The notes below the pieces were generated by a model. It saw only the letters and a program-made list of their open reading frames with translations, searched no databases and was not told the origin of the DNA. A stretch of 64,000 bases of DNA, taken from contig NZ_JHUW01000010.1 in the NCBI RefSeq assembly GCF_000619825.1, positions 208,196 to 272,195 of the forward strand, written 5' to 3'. Origin of the DNA: Prevotella sp. MA2016 (lineage in GTDB: Bacteria > Bacteroidota > Bacteroidia > Bacteroidales > Bacteroidaceae). Of this stretch, positions 50,353 through 59,995 are shown piece after piece. The translations under genes were made by a program, and so were the position numbers. Numbering within the stretch: position 1 is the first letter of the stretch; every line of letters begins with the position of its first letter.

Positions 50353-51708
50353 ATGATAGATACGTCAGCATTTCAAGGCAAGAAAGCAGCCTATTTTACA
50401 CTCGGCTGTAAGTTGAACTTCTCCGAAACATCTACTTTTGGTAAGATGCTTCAGGATCTGGGTGTACGTACGGCCCAGAAAGGTGAACAGGCCGATATAT
50501 GCCTGATCAACACCTGTTCTGTTACCGAGGTGGCTGACAAGAAATGCCGTCAGGCCATCCACCGTTTGGTTCGCGAGAATCCTGGTGCCTTTGTGGTTGT
50601 CACGGGATGCTATGCGCAGCTCGAGGCCGACGAGGTTGCTAAGATAGATGGCGTGAGTCTGGTATTGGGTTCTAATGAGAAGGCCAACCTGGTTCAGTTC
50701 CTGTCAGATGCCTGGACGGGTGGTCATACAGCTAAGTATTATAGAGAGAAGACCAAGGATATCAAAAGCTTTGCGCCCAGTTGCTCACGTGGCAACCGCA
50801 CACGCTATTTCTTGAAGGTGCAGGATGGTTGCGACTACTTCTGTACTTATTGCACCATTCCTTATGCTCGTGGTTTCTCGCGCAATCCTACTATAGCCTC
50901 ATTGGTGGCTCAGGCTCAGGAGGCTGCTGCCGAAGGTGGTAAGGAGATTGTGCTCACCGGTGTAAACATTGGCGATTTCGGTAAGTCAACCGGTGAGCGT
51001 TTTGTTGATTTGGTGAAAGCGCTCGATGGGGTAGAGGCTGTTCAGCGTTACCGCATCAGTTCGTTGGAGCCCGATCTAGCCACCGACGAGCTTATCGAGT
51101 ACTGTGCGCAGAGTCGTGCTTTCATGCCGCATTTCCATATTCCTCTGCAGAGTGGTAGCAACACCGTGCTGAAGCTCATGCATCGTCATTACGACCGCGA
51201 GCTCTTTGCCGAGAAGATACATAAGATCAAGCAACTCATGCCCGATGCCTTTATCGGTGTTGATGTGATGGTGGGCTGCCGAGGTGAGACACCTGAGTGC
51301 TTCGAGGAGACTTATGAGTTCCTGGCTGGTCTCGATGTCACCCAGCTCCATGTGTTCCCTTACTCCGAGCGCCCGGGCACTTCAGCGCTGAGCATTCCTT
51401 ATGTGGTGGCTGAGAAAGACAAGAAACTGCGCGTAAAGCGCCTGCTTGAACTGTCTGACCAGAAGACAACAAGTTTCTATGAGCGCTATATTGGTCAGGA
51501 GGCCGAGGTGCTGTTTGAGAAGGCTACCCGTGGTAGAGCCATGCATGGATTCACAAAGAACTACATCCGTGTAGAGTTGTCGGCCAAGGATGCCAATCCC
51601 GAGTTTGATAATCAACTGATAAAGGTGAAGTTGGGTGAGCTGACCCGTGACAAAGAGTCGCTCAAGGCAAATCTCTTACCTCTCACCCCTCAGCTCTCAT
51701 CTCTATAA
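50353..51708 (+). CDS. mtaB: tRNA t6A37 methylthiotransferase MtaB
   Basis: About 451 residues from ATG at 50353. N-terminal UPF0004 domain with cluster cysteines in TLGCKLNFSE, NTCSVT and TGCYAQ, radical SAM motif CDYFCTYCTIPYARG, and a C-terminal TRAM domain. MtaB converts t6A37 to ms2t6A37 in tRNAs reading ANN codons. The GCKLN opening is that of MtaB rather than MiaB (GCQMN). Confidence 0.92.
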   Translation: MIDTSAFQGKKAAYFTLGCKLNFSETSTFGKMLQDLGVRTAQKGEQADICLINTCSVTEVADKKCRQAIHRLVRENPGAFVVVTGCYAQLEADEVAKIDGVSLVLGSNEKANLVQFLSDAWTGGHTAKYYREKTKDIKSFAPSCSRGNRTRYFLKVQDGCDYFCTYCTIPYARGFSRNPTIASLVAQAQEAAAEGGKEIVLTGVNIGDFGKSTGERFVDLVKALDGVEAVQRYRISSLEPDLATDELIEYCAQSRAFMPHFHIPLQSGSNTVLKLMHRHYDRELFAEKIHKIKQLMPDAFIGVDVMVGCRGETPECFEETYEFLAGLDVTQLHVFPYSERPGTSALSIPYVVAEKDKKLRVKRLLELSDQKTTSFYERYIGQEAEVLFEKATRGRAMHGFTKNYIRVELSAKDANPEFDNQLIKVKLGELTRDKESLKANLLPLTPQLSSL

Positions 51709-51732
51709 TATATATAATAATGTACGCGAGCC

Positions 51733-52755
51733 ATGGACAAAGTCGCAATAGTTATTCTTAATTGGAATGGTCGCCAGATGCTCGAGCAGTATCTGCCTTC
51801 TGTCCTGCAGTATTCTAAGGACGAGGCCACTGTCTATGTAGCTGATAATGCCTCTACCGATGATTCGTTGGCATTTCTCGAGCAGCACTACCCAGAAGTC
51901 AAGCGCATTAGGCTTGATAAGAACTGGGGCTTTGCCGAAGGCTATAACAAGGCACTGGCGCAGATTGAGGCTCAGTATTATCTGTTGCTCAATTCCGATA
52001 TCGAGGTCACACATCATTGGCTCACGCCACTCATCGAGCATCTCGATAACCATCCCGAAACAGCTGCCTGCCAACCAAAGTTGCTCTCTATCTTTGATAA
52101 GGATCGCTTTGAGTATGCTGGTGCCAGCGGTGGATATCTCGACCGATTTGGCTATCCCTTCTGTCGCGGACGTATCTTTGAGACGGTTGAAACCGACAAT
52201 GGTCAGTACGACGCCGAAGCCGACATACTCTGGGCCACCGGTGCTGCACTGATGATTCGCGCCAAGGACTATTGGGATGTCAAGGGTCTTGATGGTCGCT
52301 TCTTTGCCCATAACGAGGAGATAGATATGTGCTGGCGATTACGCATCCGTGGCCGCCGGATTGTTTGCTTGCCTGATAGTTACGTGTATCACGTAGGTGG
52401 CGGCACACTGCCCAAGGGTAATCCCATGAAGACCTACCTCAACTTCCGCAACAACCTCACCATGCTTTATAAGTGTTTGCCTGATAGCGAACTGCAGTAC
52501 GTGATGCGCTGGCGCTGGTTCCTTGATTATCTGGCTGCCTGGCAGACGCTCCTCATGAACCATAACTGGGGCGATTTCAAGGCCATCTATCGTGCCCGTC
52601 GTGATTTTCAGCGTTGGAAGCATGATTTTGCTGCTGACCGCAGCGAAATCCAGGCGCAGCGCCAGGGCGAAAAAATACCAGAGCAAAAGGATTTCTCCCT
52701 GCTCTGGCAATATTACGCTAAAGGGCGCAAATTGTTTAGTGCTTTACCACGCTAA
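51733..52755 (+). CDS. Family 2 glycosyltransferase
   Basis: 340 residues. GT-A fold opening VAIVILNWNGRQMLEQYLPS, then DNASTDDSL, the DxD-like LLNSDIEV and the HNEEIDMCWRLRIRGRRI acceptor-side motif typical of rhamnosyl or WcaA-like GT2 enzymes. A C-terminal amphipathic tail may contact the membrane. It probably acts in lipopolysaccharide or capsule synthesis; sugar unknown. The 3' end overlaps the convergent DUF4861 gene by 20 bases. Confidence 0.88.
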   Translation: MDKVAIVILNWNGRQMLEQYLPSVLQYSKDEATVYVADNASTDDSLAFLEQHYPEVKRIRLDKNWGFAEGYNKALAQIEAQYYLLLNSDIEVTHHWLTPLIEHLDNHPETAACQPKLLSIFDKDRFEYAGASGGYLDRFGYPFCRGRIFETVETDNGQYDAEADILWATGAALMIRAKDYWDVKGLDGRFFAHNEEIDMCWRLRIRGRRIVCLPDSYVYHVGGGTLPKGNPMKTYLNFRNNLTMLYKCLPDSELQYVMRWRWFLDYLAAWQTLLMNHNWGDFKAIYRARRDFQRWKHDFAADRSEIQAQRQGEKIPEQKDFSLLWQYYAKGRKLFSALPR

Positions 52756-53977
52756 CTTTTACCGGTTGCTCCACCTCTTTACGCCACTGTTTCAAGTAGT
52801 TAAACCAGTCTTTGGCTGAGTGATAGCCGTAGCGCTCATTGTCGCTCGTATAGGTTATCTTGTATTTCAGTATATTGTTGTCGGTGCTCACCACAAAAGC
52901 ATAGTTGTCTTTGTTGGCTGGCTGCTCGCTCACCATATACTGTGTCGGTATCAGGATACCCAGTCCCACCGTCTCGCGCTTCGAATTGATGCTGTCGCCA
53001 GTAGGGTAGTCACTGCCCCAGCAACCGCGCAGACCTTTTTTGTCGCTGAATTCCTCCGAACCCTTTACGTTGATTACGCCGGTTGAGAAGCGGTAGTCAC
53101 GTACGTTCAACTTTTTCTTGGTGAAATAAACCTCCACATCGGTATCACGATGACCGGCATACTGTATGTAGCGGATGGTCATGTTGATGGCGGGGCGGTT
53201 TTGGGCTGCCTTCCATCCCTTGTCCTCTACCTCTACGATGGTGCGCAGCGGACCGTACGAGATGATACGTTGAGTGCGCGAAGCTACCGGTTCAATCATC
53301 GTGGGCTGTTGCCCGTCCCAACCGCGGAAGGCGCCCAGTCCAAAGGTGTTGCCCACCCACAGCACGTCGTCGCCATAACCTTGAGCTTTCTGGTCTGGCA
53401 TGGTGTAGAACTGTGTTGCCTGCAGCTCCAGGCGCTTCTCAAACTTTCCGTAAAGGTCTATTGTTTGTCGCTTGTCAAAGTAGATACGTATGCCGTTCAA
53501 CTCGCTTTCAAAGTCCACACCATGGTGATGCTGCAGATTGTACGAGTTGGCGCAGTCGCCACGTGCAGTAATAGCTTCTATAAAGTTATTGTGCTTATTC
53601 TTCTCTTTCACTTTGTCGTTGCGCATCAGCATCTCGGCATATACACGGGCAGGGTACTGCTTGGGTGCATCACAGTCGTCGTTAAAGAGCTGTACCTCGT
53701 ATTTCTGTTGCTGTTTGGCTTTCAGGTCAACCAGAAAGCACAACTCGTCATACACCTCATCTTGGTCCAGATCGTCCAACTGGCAAGCTATCTCTTTACC
53801 ATCGCAGGTAACAAGTGCTCGGCGCACCTCACCGTAACTGTCAAGTGGGATGACCACCGCTTCGTCGGTGCGTGCTGCTGCCGATGGATTGGCCACACTT
53901 ATGGTGAGCGTTTGTTGGGCTTGGGCGGTCGATACGTAAATGGCAGCTAGGGCCATTATCATCATTTTCTTCTTCAT
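52736..53977 (-). CDS. Secreted DUF4861 family protein
   Basis: About 413 residues from ATG at 53977 (MKKKMMIMAL) with a signal peptide ending near STAQAQ; a longer frame to 54058 would cover the predicted -7 box. The beta-rich body with YPARVYAEMLMRNDKVKEKN, HHHGVDFESELNGIRIYFDKRQ and GLGILIPTQYM fits DUF4861, a family seen in Bacteroidota glycan-degradation loci and thought to act on pectic or other polysaccharides. No polysaccharide-utilisation partners are nearby here. Confidence 0.78.
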   Translation of the reverse strand: MKKKMMIMALAAIYVSTAQAQQTLTISVANPSAAARTDEAVVIPLDSYGEVRRALVTCDGKEIACQLDDLDQDEVYDELCFLVDLKAKQQQKYEVQLFNDDCDAPKQYPARVYAEMLMRNDKVKEKNKHNNFIEAITARGDCANSYNLQHHHGVDFESELNGIRIYFDKRQTIDLYGKFEKRLELQATQFYTMPDQKAQGYGDDVLWVGNTFGLGAFRGWDGQQPTMIEPVASRTQRIISYGPLRTIVEVEDKGWKAAQNRPAINMTIRYIQYAGHRDTDVEVYFTKKKLNVRDYRFSTGVINVKGSEEFSDKKGLRGCWGSDYPTGDSINSKRETVGLGILIPTQYMVSEQPANKDNYAFVVSTDNNILKYKITYTSDNERYGYHSAKDWFNYLKQWRKEVEQPVKVSVVKH

Positions 53978-54005
53978 TGTTTTTTTTATTTGTCTTAGCA
54001 GCTGA

Positions 54006-54013
54006 CAAAAGTA
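54006..54013 (-). promoter_or_regulatory. -7 box of the DUF4861 gene
   Basis: Minus strand TACTTTTG, 28 bases before the ATG at 53977. Confidence 0.5.
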
Positions 54014-54104
54014 CGTAAAAACATTCAAATAGCTCTGTATTTTTACACAAATAAACAAAAATGTGCATGTTTTTATACTTTTATTTAAATATTTTAGGTT
54101 AAAA

Positions 54105-54136
54105 TTTGGTTTTAAAAATATTTTTTAGTAATTTTG
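54105..54136 (+). promoter_or_regulatory. Promoter of gldB
   Basis: TTTG (54105-54108) and TAATTTTG (54129-54136) with exactly 20 bp between. Leader about 40 nt. Confidence 0.75.
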
Positions 54137-54181
54137 CAACGAATATTTTAACATACGTATAATATTAGACTGATAGAGCCC

Positions 54182-54982
54182 GTGCGTAAAGTATATTATT
54201 TCCTTCTGATAGTACTGTTTGGATGCATCAGTTGCGAGTGGCAGTTCACAGCCGACGAGGAGAGCGAGGTGGCTGTCGATCGCTATGATCGTATCCAGAG
54301 TCTCTATCTCACCACGGGCGATTTCTCAGCTTTGCAGCAGATGAACACGGCTTATCCCATGCAGACACGAACCCTAATTGAGGATGTGCTGCGTATCGGT
54401 AAGGTTGATGATCAGGAGATCAACACTAAGTTTTTGCGTTTTTATCAGGACTCTACGCTGCAGGAGTTGATTTCCGAAGCCGAGCGCCAGTATGCTAGTA
54501 TGGACGATATCAATAAGGAGCTGACTTCAGCTTTCAAGTATCTGCGTGAGCATATCCCAAGTATCGAGGTGCCTGAGATCTATGCTCAGATAGGTTCGCT
54601 CGATCAGAGTGTGATTGTGGGCAACAACACCATTGGTATCTGTCTCGACAAGTATCTGGGTAGCGATTATCCGCTCTATCAGAATCCGCTTTACGGCTAT
54701 TCCAAAGGTCAGCTTGAGACGATGACGCGCCGCTATATCGTGCCCGACTGCATTGGGTTCTATCTCCTCAGCATGTATCCCATGCCACAGGACCGTGCCC
54801 TCAGTCAGCAGGAGCGCGATATGCATATCGGTAAGATTCTCTGGGTGGTCAACCAGGCTCTTGGTCGTAAGCAGTTCAACACCATCTATACCCGTATGGT
54901 AGATCGTTATGTTAAGAACCACAATCTCACCATCGACCAGATGCTGCGTAACAATAATTATTCTGAATTCCGCAAGAACTGA
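54182..54982 (+). CDS. gldB: GldB-like gliding motility lipoprotein
   Basis: 266 residues, GTG start at 54182. Lipoprotein signal with Cys18 (FGCISC). The rest matches GldB-type proteins in pattern: a helical body with AFKYLREHIPSIEVPEIYAQIG, ICLDKYLG and the LWVVNQALG segment. GldB is needed for gliding in Flavobacterium, but homologues occur in non-gliding Bacteroidales where the role is unknown. Ends 25 bases inside the convergent YhcC-like gene. Confidence 0.75.
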   Translation: MRKVYYFLLIVLFGCISCEWQFTADEESEVAVDRYDRIQSLYLTTGDFSALQQMNTAYPMQTRTLIEDVLRIGKVDDQEINTKFLRFYQDSTLQELISEAERQYASMDDINKELTSAFKYLREHIPSIEVPEIYAQIGSLDQSVIVGNNTIGICLDKYLGSDYPLYQNPLYGYSKGQLETMTRRYIVPDCIGFYLLSMYPMPQDRALSQQERDMHIGKILWVVNQALGRKQFNTIYTRMVDRYVKNHNLTIDQMLRNNNYSEFRKN

Positions 54983-55896
54983 CCTTGTCTGATGCTGTGT
55001 TTTCTCAGGTGGTTCATCAGCAGGTTGGTAAACTCATAGTTTTTTAGGCCCCAGTGTGGTGCTATCAGTAGTTCCTTGGGTGATTGTGATACAAAACGCT
55101 CCAGCACCAGGTTGGGGCGCAGTAGTTGTATATAGTTGGCTATCAGGTCAATGTATTCTTCCACCGTATAGATATGGAAGGGGCTGGCGGCAAATTCTTC
55201 TGCCAGTCGGGTGCCACGTATAATCTGCATCTGGTGTATCTTCAGGATGTCTATCGGCAGACCAGATATGATGGGGGCCTGTCGCAGACTCTCCGTGGCA
55301 TCTTCACCAGGCAAGCCAAGGATAATGTGGGCGCCACACAGCAGTCCGCGTTCATGGGTGCGCTGGATGGCCTCTGCCGACTGCTCGAAAGTGTGCCCAC
55401 GGTTGATGTGGCGCAGAGTGTCGTTGTTGGCACTCTCAATGCCATATTCCACCAGCACAAATGTGCGCTTGCTCAGCTCAGCCAGATAGTCAAGCAACTC
55501 GTCGCTCATGCAGTCGGGGCGCGTACCAATAACGATACCTACAATGTCATCCACTGCCAGTGCTTCTTCATAAAGAGCTTTCAACTGCGAGAGTGGGGCA
55601 TAGGTGTTGGTGAATGCCTGGAAGTAGGCCAGGTATTTCATGTCGGGGTATTTGTGCGCAAAAAACTGTTTGCCAGCCTCCAGCTGTTGTCTGAGTGGTT
55701 CTTGGCGCCTACAGTATTGTGGATTAAACGTACGGTTGTCGCAGAAGCTGCAGCCACCAGTCGAGATCCTGCCGTCGCGGTTGGGGCATGTAAATCCCGC
55801 GTCTATTGATATCTTCTGTACGCGGCAGTTAAATTGCTCTCTTATCCACGTGCCGTAGTCGTTATAATAGGGTGTATTCACTTTATTTAATTCCAT
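54958..55896 (-). CDS. YhcC-like radical SAM protein (TIGR01212 type)
   Basis: 312 residues. The motif FTCPNRDGRISTGGCSFCDN carries the widely spaced iron-sulfur cysteines of this family; YFQAFTNTYAP and a EYGIESANNDTL segment follow. Function is not established; ELP3-like architecture has led to suggestions of tRNA modification. The -7 box lies seven bases before the ATG at 55896, so the mRNA should be leaderless or nearly so. Confidence 0.88.
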   Translation of the reverse strand: MELNKVNTPYYNDYGTWIREQFNCRVQKISIDAGFTCPNRDGRISTGGCSFCDNRTFNPQYCRRQEPLRQQLEAGKQFFAHKYPDMKYLAYFQAFTNTYAPLSQLKALYEEALAVDDIVGIVIGTRPDCMSDELLDYLAELSKRTFVLVEYGIESANNDTLRHINRGHTFEQSAEAIQRTHERGLLCGAHIILGLPGEDATESLRQAPIISGLPIDILKIHQMQIIRGTRLAEEFAASPFHIYTVEEYIDLIANYIQLLRPNLVLERFVSQSPKELLIAPHWGLKNYEFTNLLMNHLRKHSIRQGQFLRNSE

Positions 55897-55903
55897 CAGT
55901 GTG

Positions 55904-55936
55904 CAAAGTTAACTAAAAAATCGCTATCTTTGCAAA
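55904..55936. promoter_or_regulatory. Overlapping divergent promoters of the YhcC-like and DPP IV genes
   Basis: Minus strand: TTTG (55936-55933), 21 bp, TAACTTTG (55911-55904). Plus strand: TATCTTTG (55925-55932). The two -7 boxes are 13 bp apart and the minus -33 box touches the plus -7 box, so both cannot be occupied at once. Confidence 0.65.
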
Positions 55937-55963
55937 CTGAAACCGTAAAAATTAAATAGGATT

Positions 55964-58174
55964 ATGAAGAAAATGAAATTGTTCTCGCTTGGCGTGTCGT
56001 TGGCAATAGCTGTTTCTGCTTCAGCAGGCAAGCCTATCACCCTCAAGGGCATCACCAGTGGCGAGTTCCGCAGCCAGTCTATCAGCGCCGTCTATCCGAT
56101 GGCCGATGGTGAGACTTATGCGCAGATTAGCGATGATGGTAAAAAGATTATTACGTATTCATTCCGTACGGGCAAGCAGACAGGTGTGCTCTTCGATGCC
56201 ACCACCGCTCGTGGCCCCGAGGTGAAAAGTGTCGATGGTTATATCCTGAGCCCCGATGGCACCCGTCTGCTCATCCAGACAGCCACCAAGCCCATCTACC
56301 GCCGTTCGTTCACTGCCACCTATTATATATATAGCATTCGTAACAATAAGCTCGAACCGCTGAGCGATGGTGGTCCTCAGCAGACACCTGTTTTCTCACC
56401 CGACGGCAATCAGATTGCCTTTGTGCGTGACAACAACATCTTCTTGGTGAAACTGCTCTACGACAATGCCGAGAGTCAGGTTACCAAGGACGGCAAGTTT
56501 AATGAGGTTATCAATGGTATCCCCGACTGGGTTTACGAGGAGGAGTTCTCTACCAACTCATCTATGGTTTTCTCGGCCGATTCCAAGCAGATTCTGTGGA
56601 TTCGTTACGACGAGAGTGCCGTTAAGCAATACTCCATGCAGCTTTTCAAAGGTCTGCGCCCAACTCGCACTGAGTTTGCCGAGTATCCTGGCGATTACAC
56701 CTATAAGTATCCAGTGCCCGGACAGGCTAACTCGAAGGTGAGTGTGTGGAGCTATGATATCAAGAGTCACCAGACACGTAAGATTGCGGTGCCCCTTGAA
56801 GCCGAGGATTATATTCCCCGCATCAAAGCTACCAGCGATCCCACCAAGGTGGCCATTTTCACCATGAACCGCCATCAGGACGTGTTGCGCATCTATATGG
56901 CCAATCCGCTCTCAACGGTTTGCAAACTGGCTATCGAGGATAAAGTGCAGAAGTATATCAAGGAAGAAGTGCTCGACGATATTCAGATTACCGACAAGCA
57001 CATCCTGCTGCCTAGCGAACGCGACGGCTATAATCATCTGTATCTCTACAATCTCAATGGTCAGCAGCTGCGCCAGATTGTGAATGATAAGTATGTGGTG
57101 AAGAGTGTTTATGGTTTCGATGAGAAGACCGGCGACACTTATTTCGCTGCCAACCCAACAGGCGCTACCGAGCAACAGGTGATGGTGGCTCATCAGAACG
57201 GCAAGACCGAAGTGCTCACGCCGAAGGCTGGTGTCAGCAACGCCATCTTCAGCAGCAATTATAAGTACTTCATCAATATCTGGAGCGACATCAACACCCC
57301 CGCTCAGTACACTATCTGTCAGAACAACGGCAAGCAGCTCACCACGCTCATCGACAATCATGAGCTCAAGACGAAGTTGGCCGACTACGAACTGGGCAAC
57401 AAGGAATTGTTCACCTTCACTACCTCTGAGGGTGTGCAGCTCAATGGTTGGATGGTAAAGCCCGCCAACTTTGATGCTACCAAGCGTTATCCTGTTATTA
57501 TGTATCAGTATGGCGGTCCTGGTTCGCAGCAGGTGCTCAATCAGTGGGGCGTTGGCATGGCCGGCAATGGTGCCATCCTCGAGCAGTATCTCTGTCAGCA
57601 GGGTTATATCTGCGTATGTGTCGACAACCGTGGCACAGGCGGTCGTGGTGCCGATTTTGAGAAGTGCACCTATCTGCGCCTGGGTGAGCTTGAGGCTCGC
57701 GACCAGGTAGAGACAGCCCTGTGGTTGGGTCAGCAGCAGTTTGTTGATAAGGATCGCATCGGCATCTGGGGCTGGAGCTACGGTGGTTGGAACACTCTGA
57801 TGTCTATGTCTGAGGGCCGTCCTGTGTTCCGTGCCGGTGTGGCCATCGCGCCTCCTACCAGTTGGCGTTATTACGATACCATCTACACCGAGCGCTATAT
57901 GCGTACTCCTAAGGAGAATGCCAGTGGTTATGACGATGTCAACCCGATGGCCCGTGCTAAGAATCTGCATGGCGCACTGCTCATCTGTCATGGTCTGGCC
58001 GACGACAATGTGCACTATCAGAACACAGCCGAATATGTAGAGACATTGGTTCAGGCCGACAAGGATTTCCGACAGCTGGTATATACCAACCGCAATCACG
58101 GTATCTCAGGCGGCAACACGCGCAACCACCTATACCGTCAGGCCATCAATCATTTTAATGCAGAAATGAAATAA
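55964..58174 (+). CDS. Dipeptidyl peptidase IV-type S9 peptidase
   Basis: 736 residues with a signal peptide (about 1-22, ASAG). The beta-propeller domain (about 30-480) includes PDWVYEEEF, whose double Glu binds the free N-terminus of substrates in DPP IV. The alpha/beta hydrolase domain has the catalytic triad: Ser in GWSYGGWNT, Asp in GLADDNVHYQN and His in NHGISGGNTRNH. It removes X-Pro or X-Ala dipeptides in the periplasm. Ended by a strong bidirectional terminator. Confidence 0.94.
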   Translation: MKKMKLFSLGVSLAIAVSASAGKPITLKGITSGEFRSQSISAVYPMADGETYAQISDDGKKIITYSFRTGKQTGVLFDATTARGPEVKSVDGYILSPDGTRLLIQTATKPIYRRSFTATYYIYSIRNNKLEPLSDGGPQQTPVFSPDGNQIAFVRDNNIFLVKLLYDNAESQVTKDGKFNEVINGIPDWVYEEEFSTNSSMVFSADSKQILWIRYDESAVKQYSMQLFKGLRPTRTEFAEYPGDYTYKYPVPGQANSKVSVWSYDIKSHQTRKIAVPLEAEDYIPRIKATSDPTKVAIFTMNRHQDVLRIYMANPLSTVCKLAIEDKVQKYIKEEVLDDIQITDKHILLPSERDGYNHLYLYNLNGQQLRQIVNDKYVVKSVYGFDEKTGDTYFAANPTGATEQQVMVAHQNGKTEVLTPKAGVSNAIFSSNYKYFINIWSDINTPAQYTICQNNGKQLTTLIDNHELKTKLADYELGNKELFTFTTSEGVQLNGWMVKPANFDATKRYPVIMYQYGGPGSQQVLNQWGVGMAGNGAILEQYLCQQGYICVCVDNRGTGGRGADFEKCTYLRLGELEARDQVETALWLGQQQFVDKDRIGIWGWSYGGWNTLMSMSEGRPVFRAGVAIAPPTSWRYYDTIYTERYMRTPKENASGYDDVNPMARAKNLHGALLICHGLADDNVHYQNTAEYVETLVQADKDFRQLVYTNRNHGISGGNTRNHLYRQAINHFNAEMK

Positions 58175-58182
58175 GCAAATAA

Positions 58183-58216
58183 AAACCCCAGCCAATTGGC
58201 TGGGGTTTCTATTTTT
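58183..58216. terminator. Bidirectional terminator between DPP IV and glyA
   Basis: Perfect stem AAACCCCAGCC / GGCTGGGGTTT with loop AATT, T-rich on both sides. It serves the plus-strand DPP IV gene and the minus-strand glyA. Confidence 0.9.
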
Positions 58217-59495
58217 AATAAGCAAACAAAGGATATTCCTTCATTTTCTCGTTAACGCGAGCGCGAACACTTGCGATAACCTCCTCGTTCTCAGGATCAT
58301 TCAGAACCTCCTCAATCCAAGCAGCAATCTGAATCATCAGGTCTTCCTTAGCACCACGTGTGGTGATGGCAGGAGTACCCAGACGGATACCAGAAGTCTG
58401 GAAAGCTGAGCGACTGTCGAATGGAACCATGTTCTTGTTGACAGTGATGTCGGCTGCAACCAGTGCATTCTCAGCCACCTTACCAGTCAGGTCGGGATAC
58501 TTAGAGCGCAGGTCAACCAGCATAGAGTGGTTGTCAGTACCACCGCTTACGATAGCGAAGCCACGCTTGATGAGCTCGTCGGCCAGCACCTTAGCGTTCT
58601 TCTGTACCTGCTTAGCCCACTCTTTGAACTCAGGCTGCAGAGCCTCGCCGAAAGCAACAGCCTTGGCAGCAATCACGTGCTCCAGAGGACCGCCCTGCTG
58701 TCCAGGGAATACGGCAGAGTTAAGCAGCTGACTCATCATCTTTGTAACACCCTTAGGAGTCTTCAGGCCCCAAGGATTCTCAAAGTCCTTACCCATCAGG
58801 ATGATACCGCCGCGAGGACCGCGCAGTGTCTTGTGGGTAGTAGAGGTAACGATGTGAGCATACTTCACAGGGTTGTCCAGTAGTCCAGCAGCAATCAGAC
58901 CAGCAGGGTGAGCCATGTCAATCATGAGCAGAGCGCCTACCTTGTCGGCGATCTCACGCATGCGCTTGTAGTCCCACTCGCGGCTGTAAGCCGAGCCACC
59001 ACCGATAATAAGCTTTGGCTTGTGCTCCAGTGCCAACTGCTCCATCTCGTCGTAATCCACACGACCGGTCTCCTTGTTCAGGTTGTAGCCGATTGGGTTG
59101 TAGATCAGACCAGAGGTGTTAACGTGCGAACCGTGTGAGAGGTGACCACCGTGGTCAAGGTTCAGTCCCATGAAGGTGTCGCCGGGTTTCAGTACTGCCA
59201 GCAGTACGGCTGCGTTAGCCTGTGCACCAGAGTGTGGCTGCACGTTGGCATACTCAGCACCGAAGAGTTTGCAAACGCGGTCGATAGCAAGCTGCTCTAC
59301 CTCATCTACAACCTGGCAACCACCATAGTAACGGTGTCCAGGATAACCCTCAGCATACTTGTTGGTCAGGTAAGATCCCATGGCTTCCATCACCTGATCG
59401 CTTACGAAGTTCTCACTTGCAATCAGCTCAATGCCTTTCAGCTGGCGCTGATGCTCTTTCTCAATCAACTCGAAGATTGTGTTGTCTCTGTTCAT
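58215..59495 (-). CDS. glyA: Serine hydroxymethyltransferase
   Basis: About 426 residues from ATG at 59495 ([11 protein letters not shown]). [28 protein letters not shown] and the PLP-lysine site [14 protein letters not shown] are all present. GlyA interconverts serine and glycine and feeds one-carbon units to folate, which serves the purine and thymidylate pathways; the neighbouring pyrBI genes make pyrimidines. Fifty-three nt of heptamer repeat separate it from pyrI. Confidence 0.96.
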   Translation of the reverse strand: MNRDNTIFELIEKEHQRQLKGIELIASENFVSDQVMEAMGSYLTNKYAEGYPGHRYYGGCQVVDEVEQLAIDRVCKLFGAEYANVQPHSGAQANAAVLLAVLKPGDTFMGLNLDHGGHLSHGSHVNTSGLIYNPIGYNLNKETGRVDYDEMEQLALEHKPKLIIGGGSAYSREWDYKRMREIADKVGALLMIDMAHPAGLIAAGLLDNPVKYAHIVTSTTHKTLRGPRGGIILMGKDFENPWGLKTPKGVTKMMSQLLNSAVFPGQQGGPLEHVIAAKAVAFGEALQPEFKEWAKQVQKNAKVLADELIKRGFAIVSGGTDNHSMLVDLRSKYPDLTGKVAENALVAADITVNKNMVPFDSRSAFQTSGIRLGTPAITTRGAKEDLMIQIAAWIEEVLNDPENEEVIASVRARVNEKMKEYPLFAY

Positions 59496-59519
59496 TGTTT
59501 TGTTTATTGGGGATAAATA

Positions 59520-59554
59520 ATTGTCAATTTTCAATATTCAATGTTCAATTAACA
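59520..59554. repeat. Five degenerate heptamers between pyrI and glyA
   Basis: Units ATTGTCA, ATTTTCA, ATATTCA, ATGTTCA and ATTAACA follow in perfect phase; the last ones run into the 3' end of pyrI. Confidence 0.75.
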
Positions 59555-59995
59555 AAGTTCCACTTTGTTTATGTCCTGCTCCTTCTCGCAGTAGTGGCAT
59601 GTCAGCACGCCGTTCTCCACGTGGAAGTGGGTCTGCATGGGCTCGTTGTTGGTGATACACTTGGGGTTGTTGCACTTCACGATGCCTTTTATCTCTTCTG
59701 GTGTCACCACCTTTTTCTTTTCTACCACTTCATAGTCGCGGATGATGCTTAGTATCACGTTAGGTGCTACTACTGATAAGCGTGAAATCTCGTCGTCGGT
59801 AAAAAACTTGTTCGAAACCTTGATGATACCTTTCGAACCTACTTTTTTAGAAGGGTAGTTAAAGCCGATGGTGACAGGTGTTTTCAGCGTGAAAAGTCCC
59901 AGCAAGCTGGCCACCTGATAAGTCTTGTCTGCAGGAATATGATCAATCACTGTGCCGTGTTCAATGGCGGCAACCAGGCGTTCTTTCTTGTTCAT
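59549..59995 (-). CDS. pyrI: Aspartate carbamoyltransferase regulatory subunit
   Basis: 148 residues. N-terminal allosteric domain ([23 protein letters not shown]) that binds nucleotides, and a C-terminal zinc domain with four Cys in CNNPKCITN and CHYCEKEQ. It pairs with PyrB in the dodecameric ATCase and gives feedback control by CTP. Its start overlaps the pyrB stop (ATGA). Confidence 0.96.
   Translation of the reverse strand: MNKKERLVAAIEHGTVIDHIPADKTYQVASLLGLFTLKTPVTIGFNYPSKKVGSKGIIKVSNKFFTDDEISRLSVVAPNVILSIIRDYEVVEKKKVVTPEEIKGIVKCNNPKCITNNEPMQTHFHVENGVLTCHYCEKEQDINKVELC

Noticed and set aside
56912..58099. Long open frame on the strand opposite the DPP IV gene (395 residues)
   Set aside because: It mirrors the sense gene's codon pattern, has low-quality sequence with no domain, and lacks a promoter; the same applies to long antisense frames at 34633-35703, 27863-28738 and 53150-53950.
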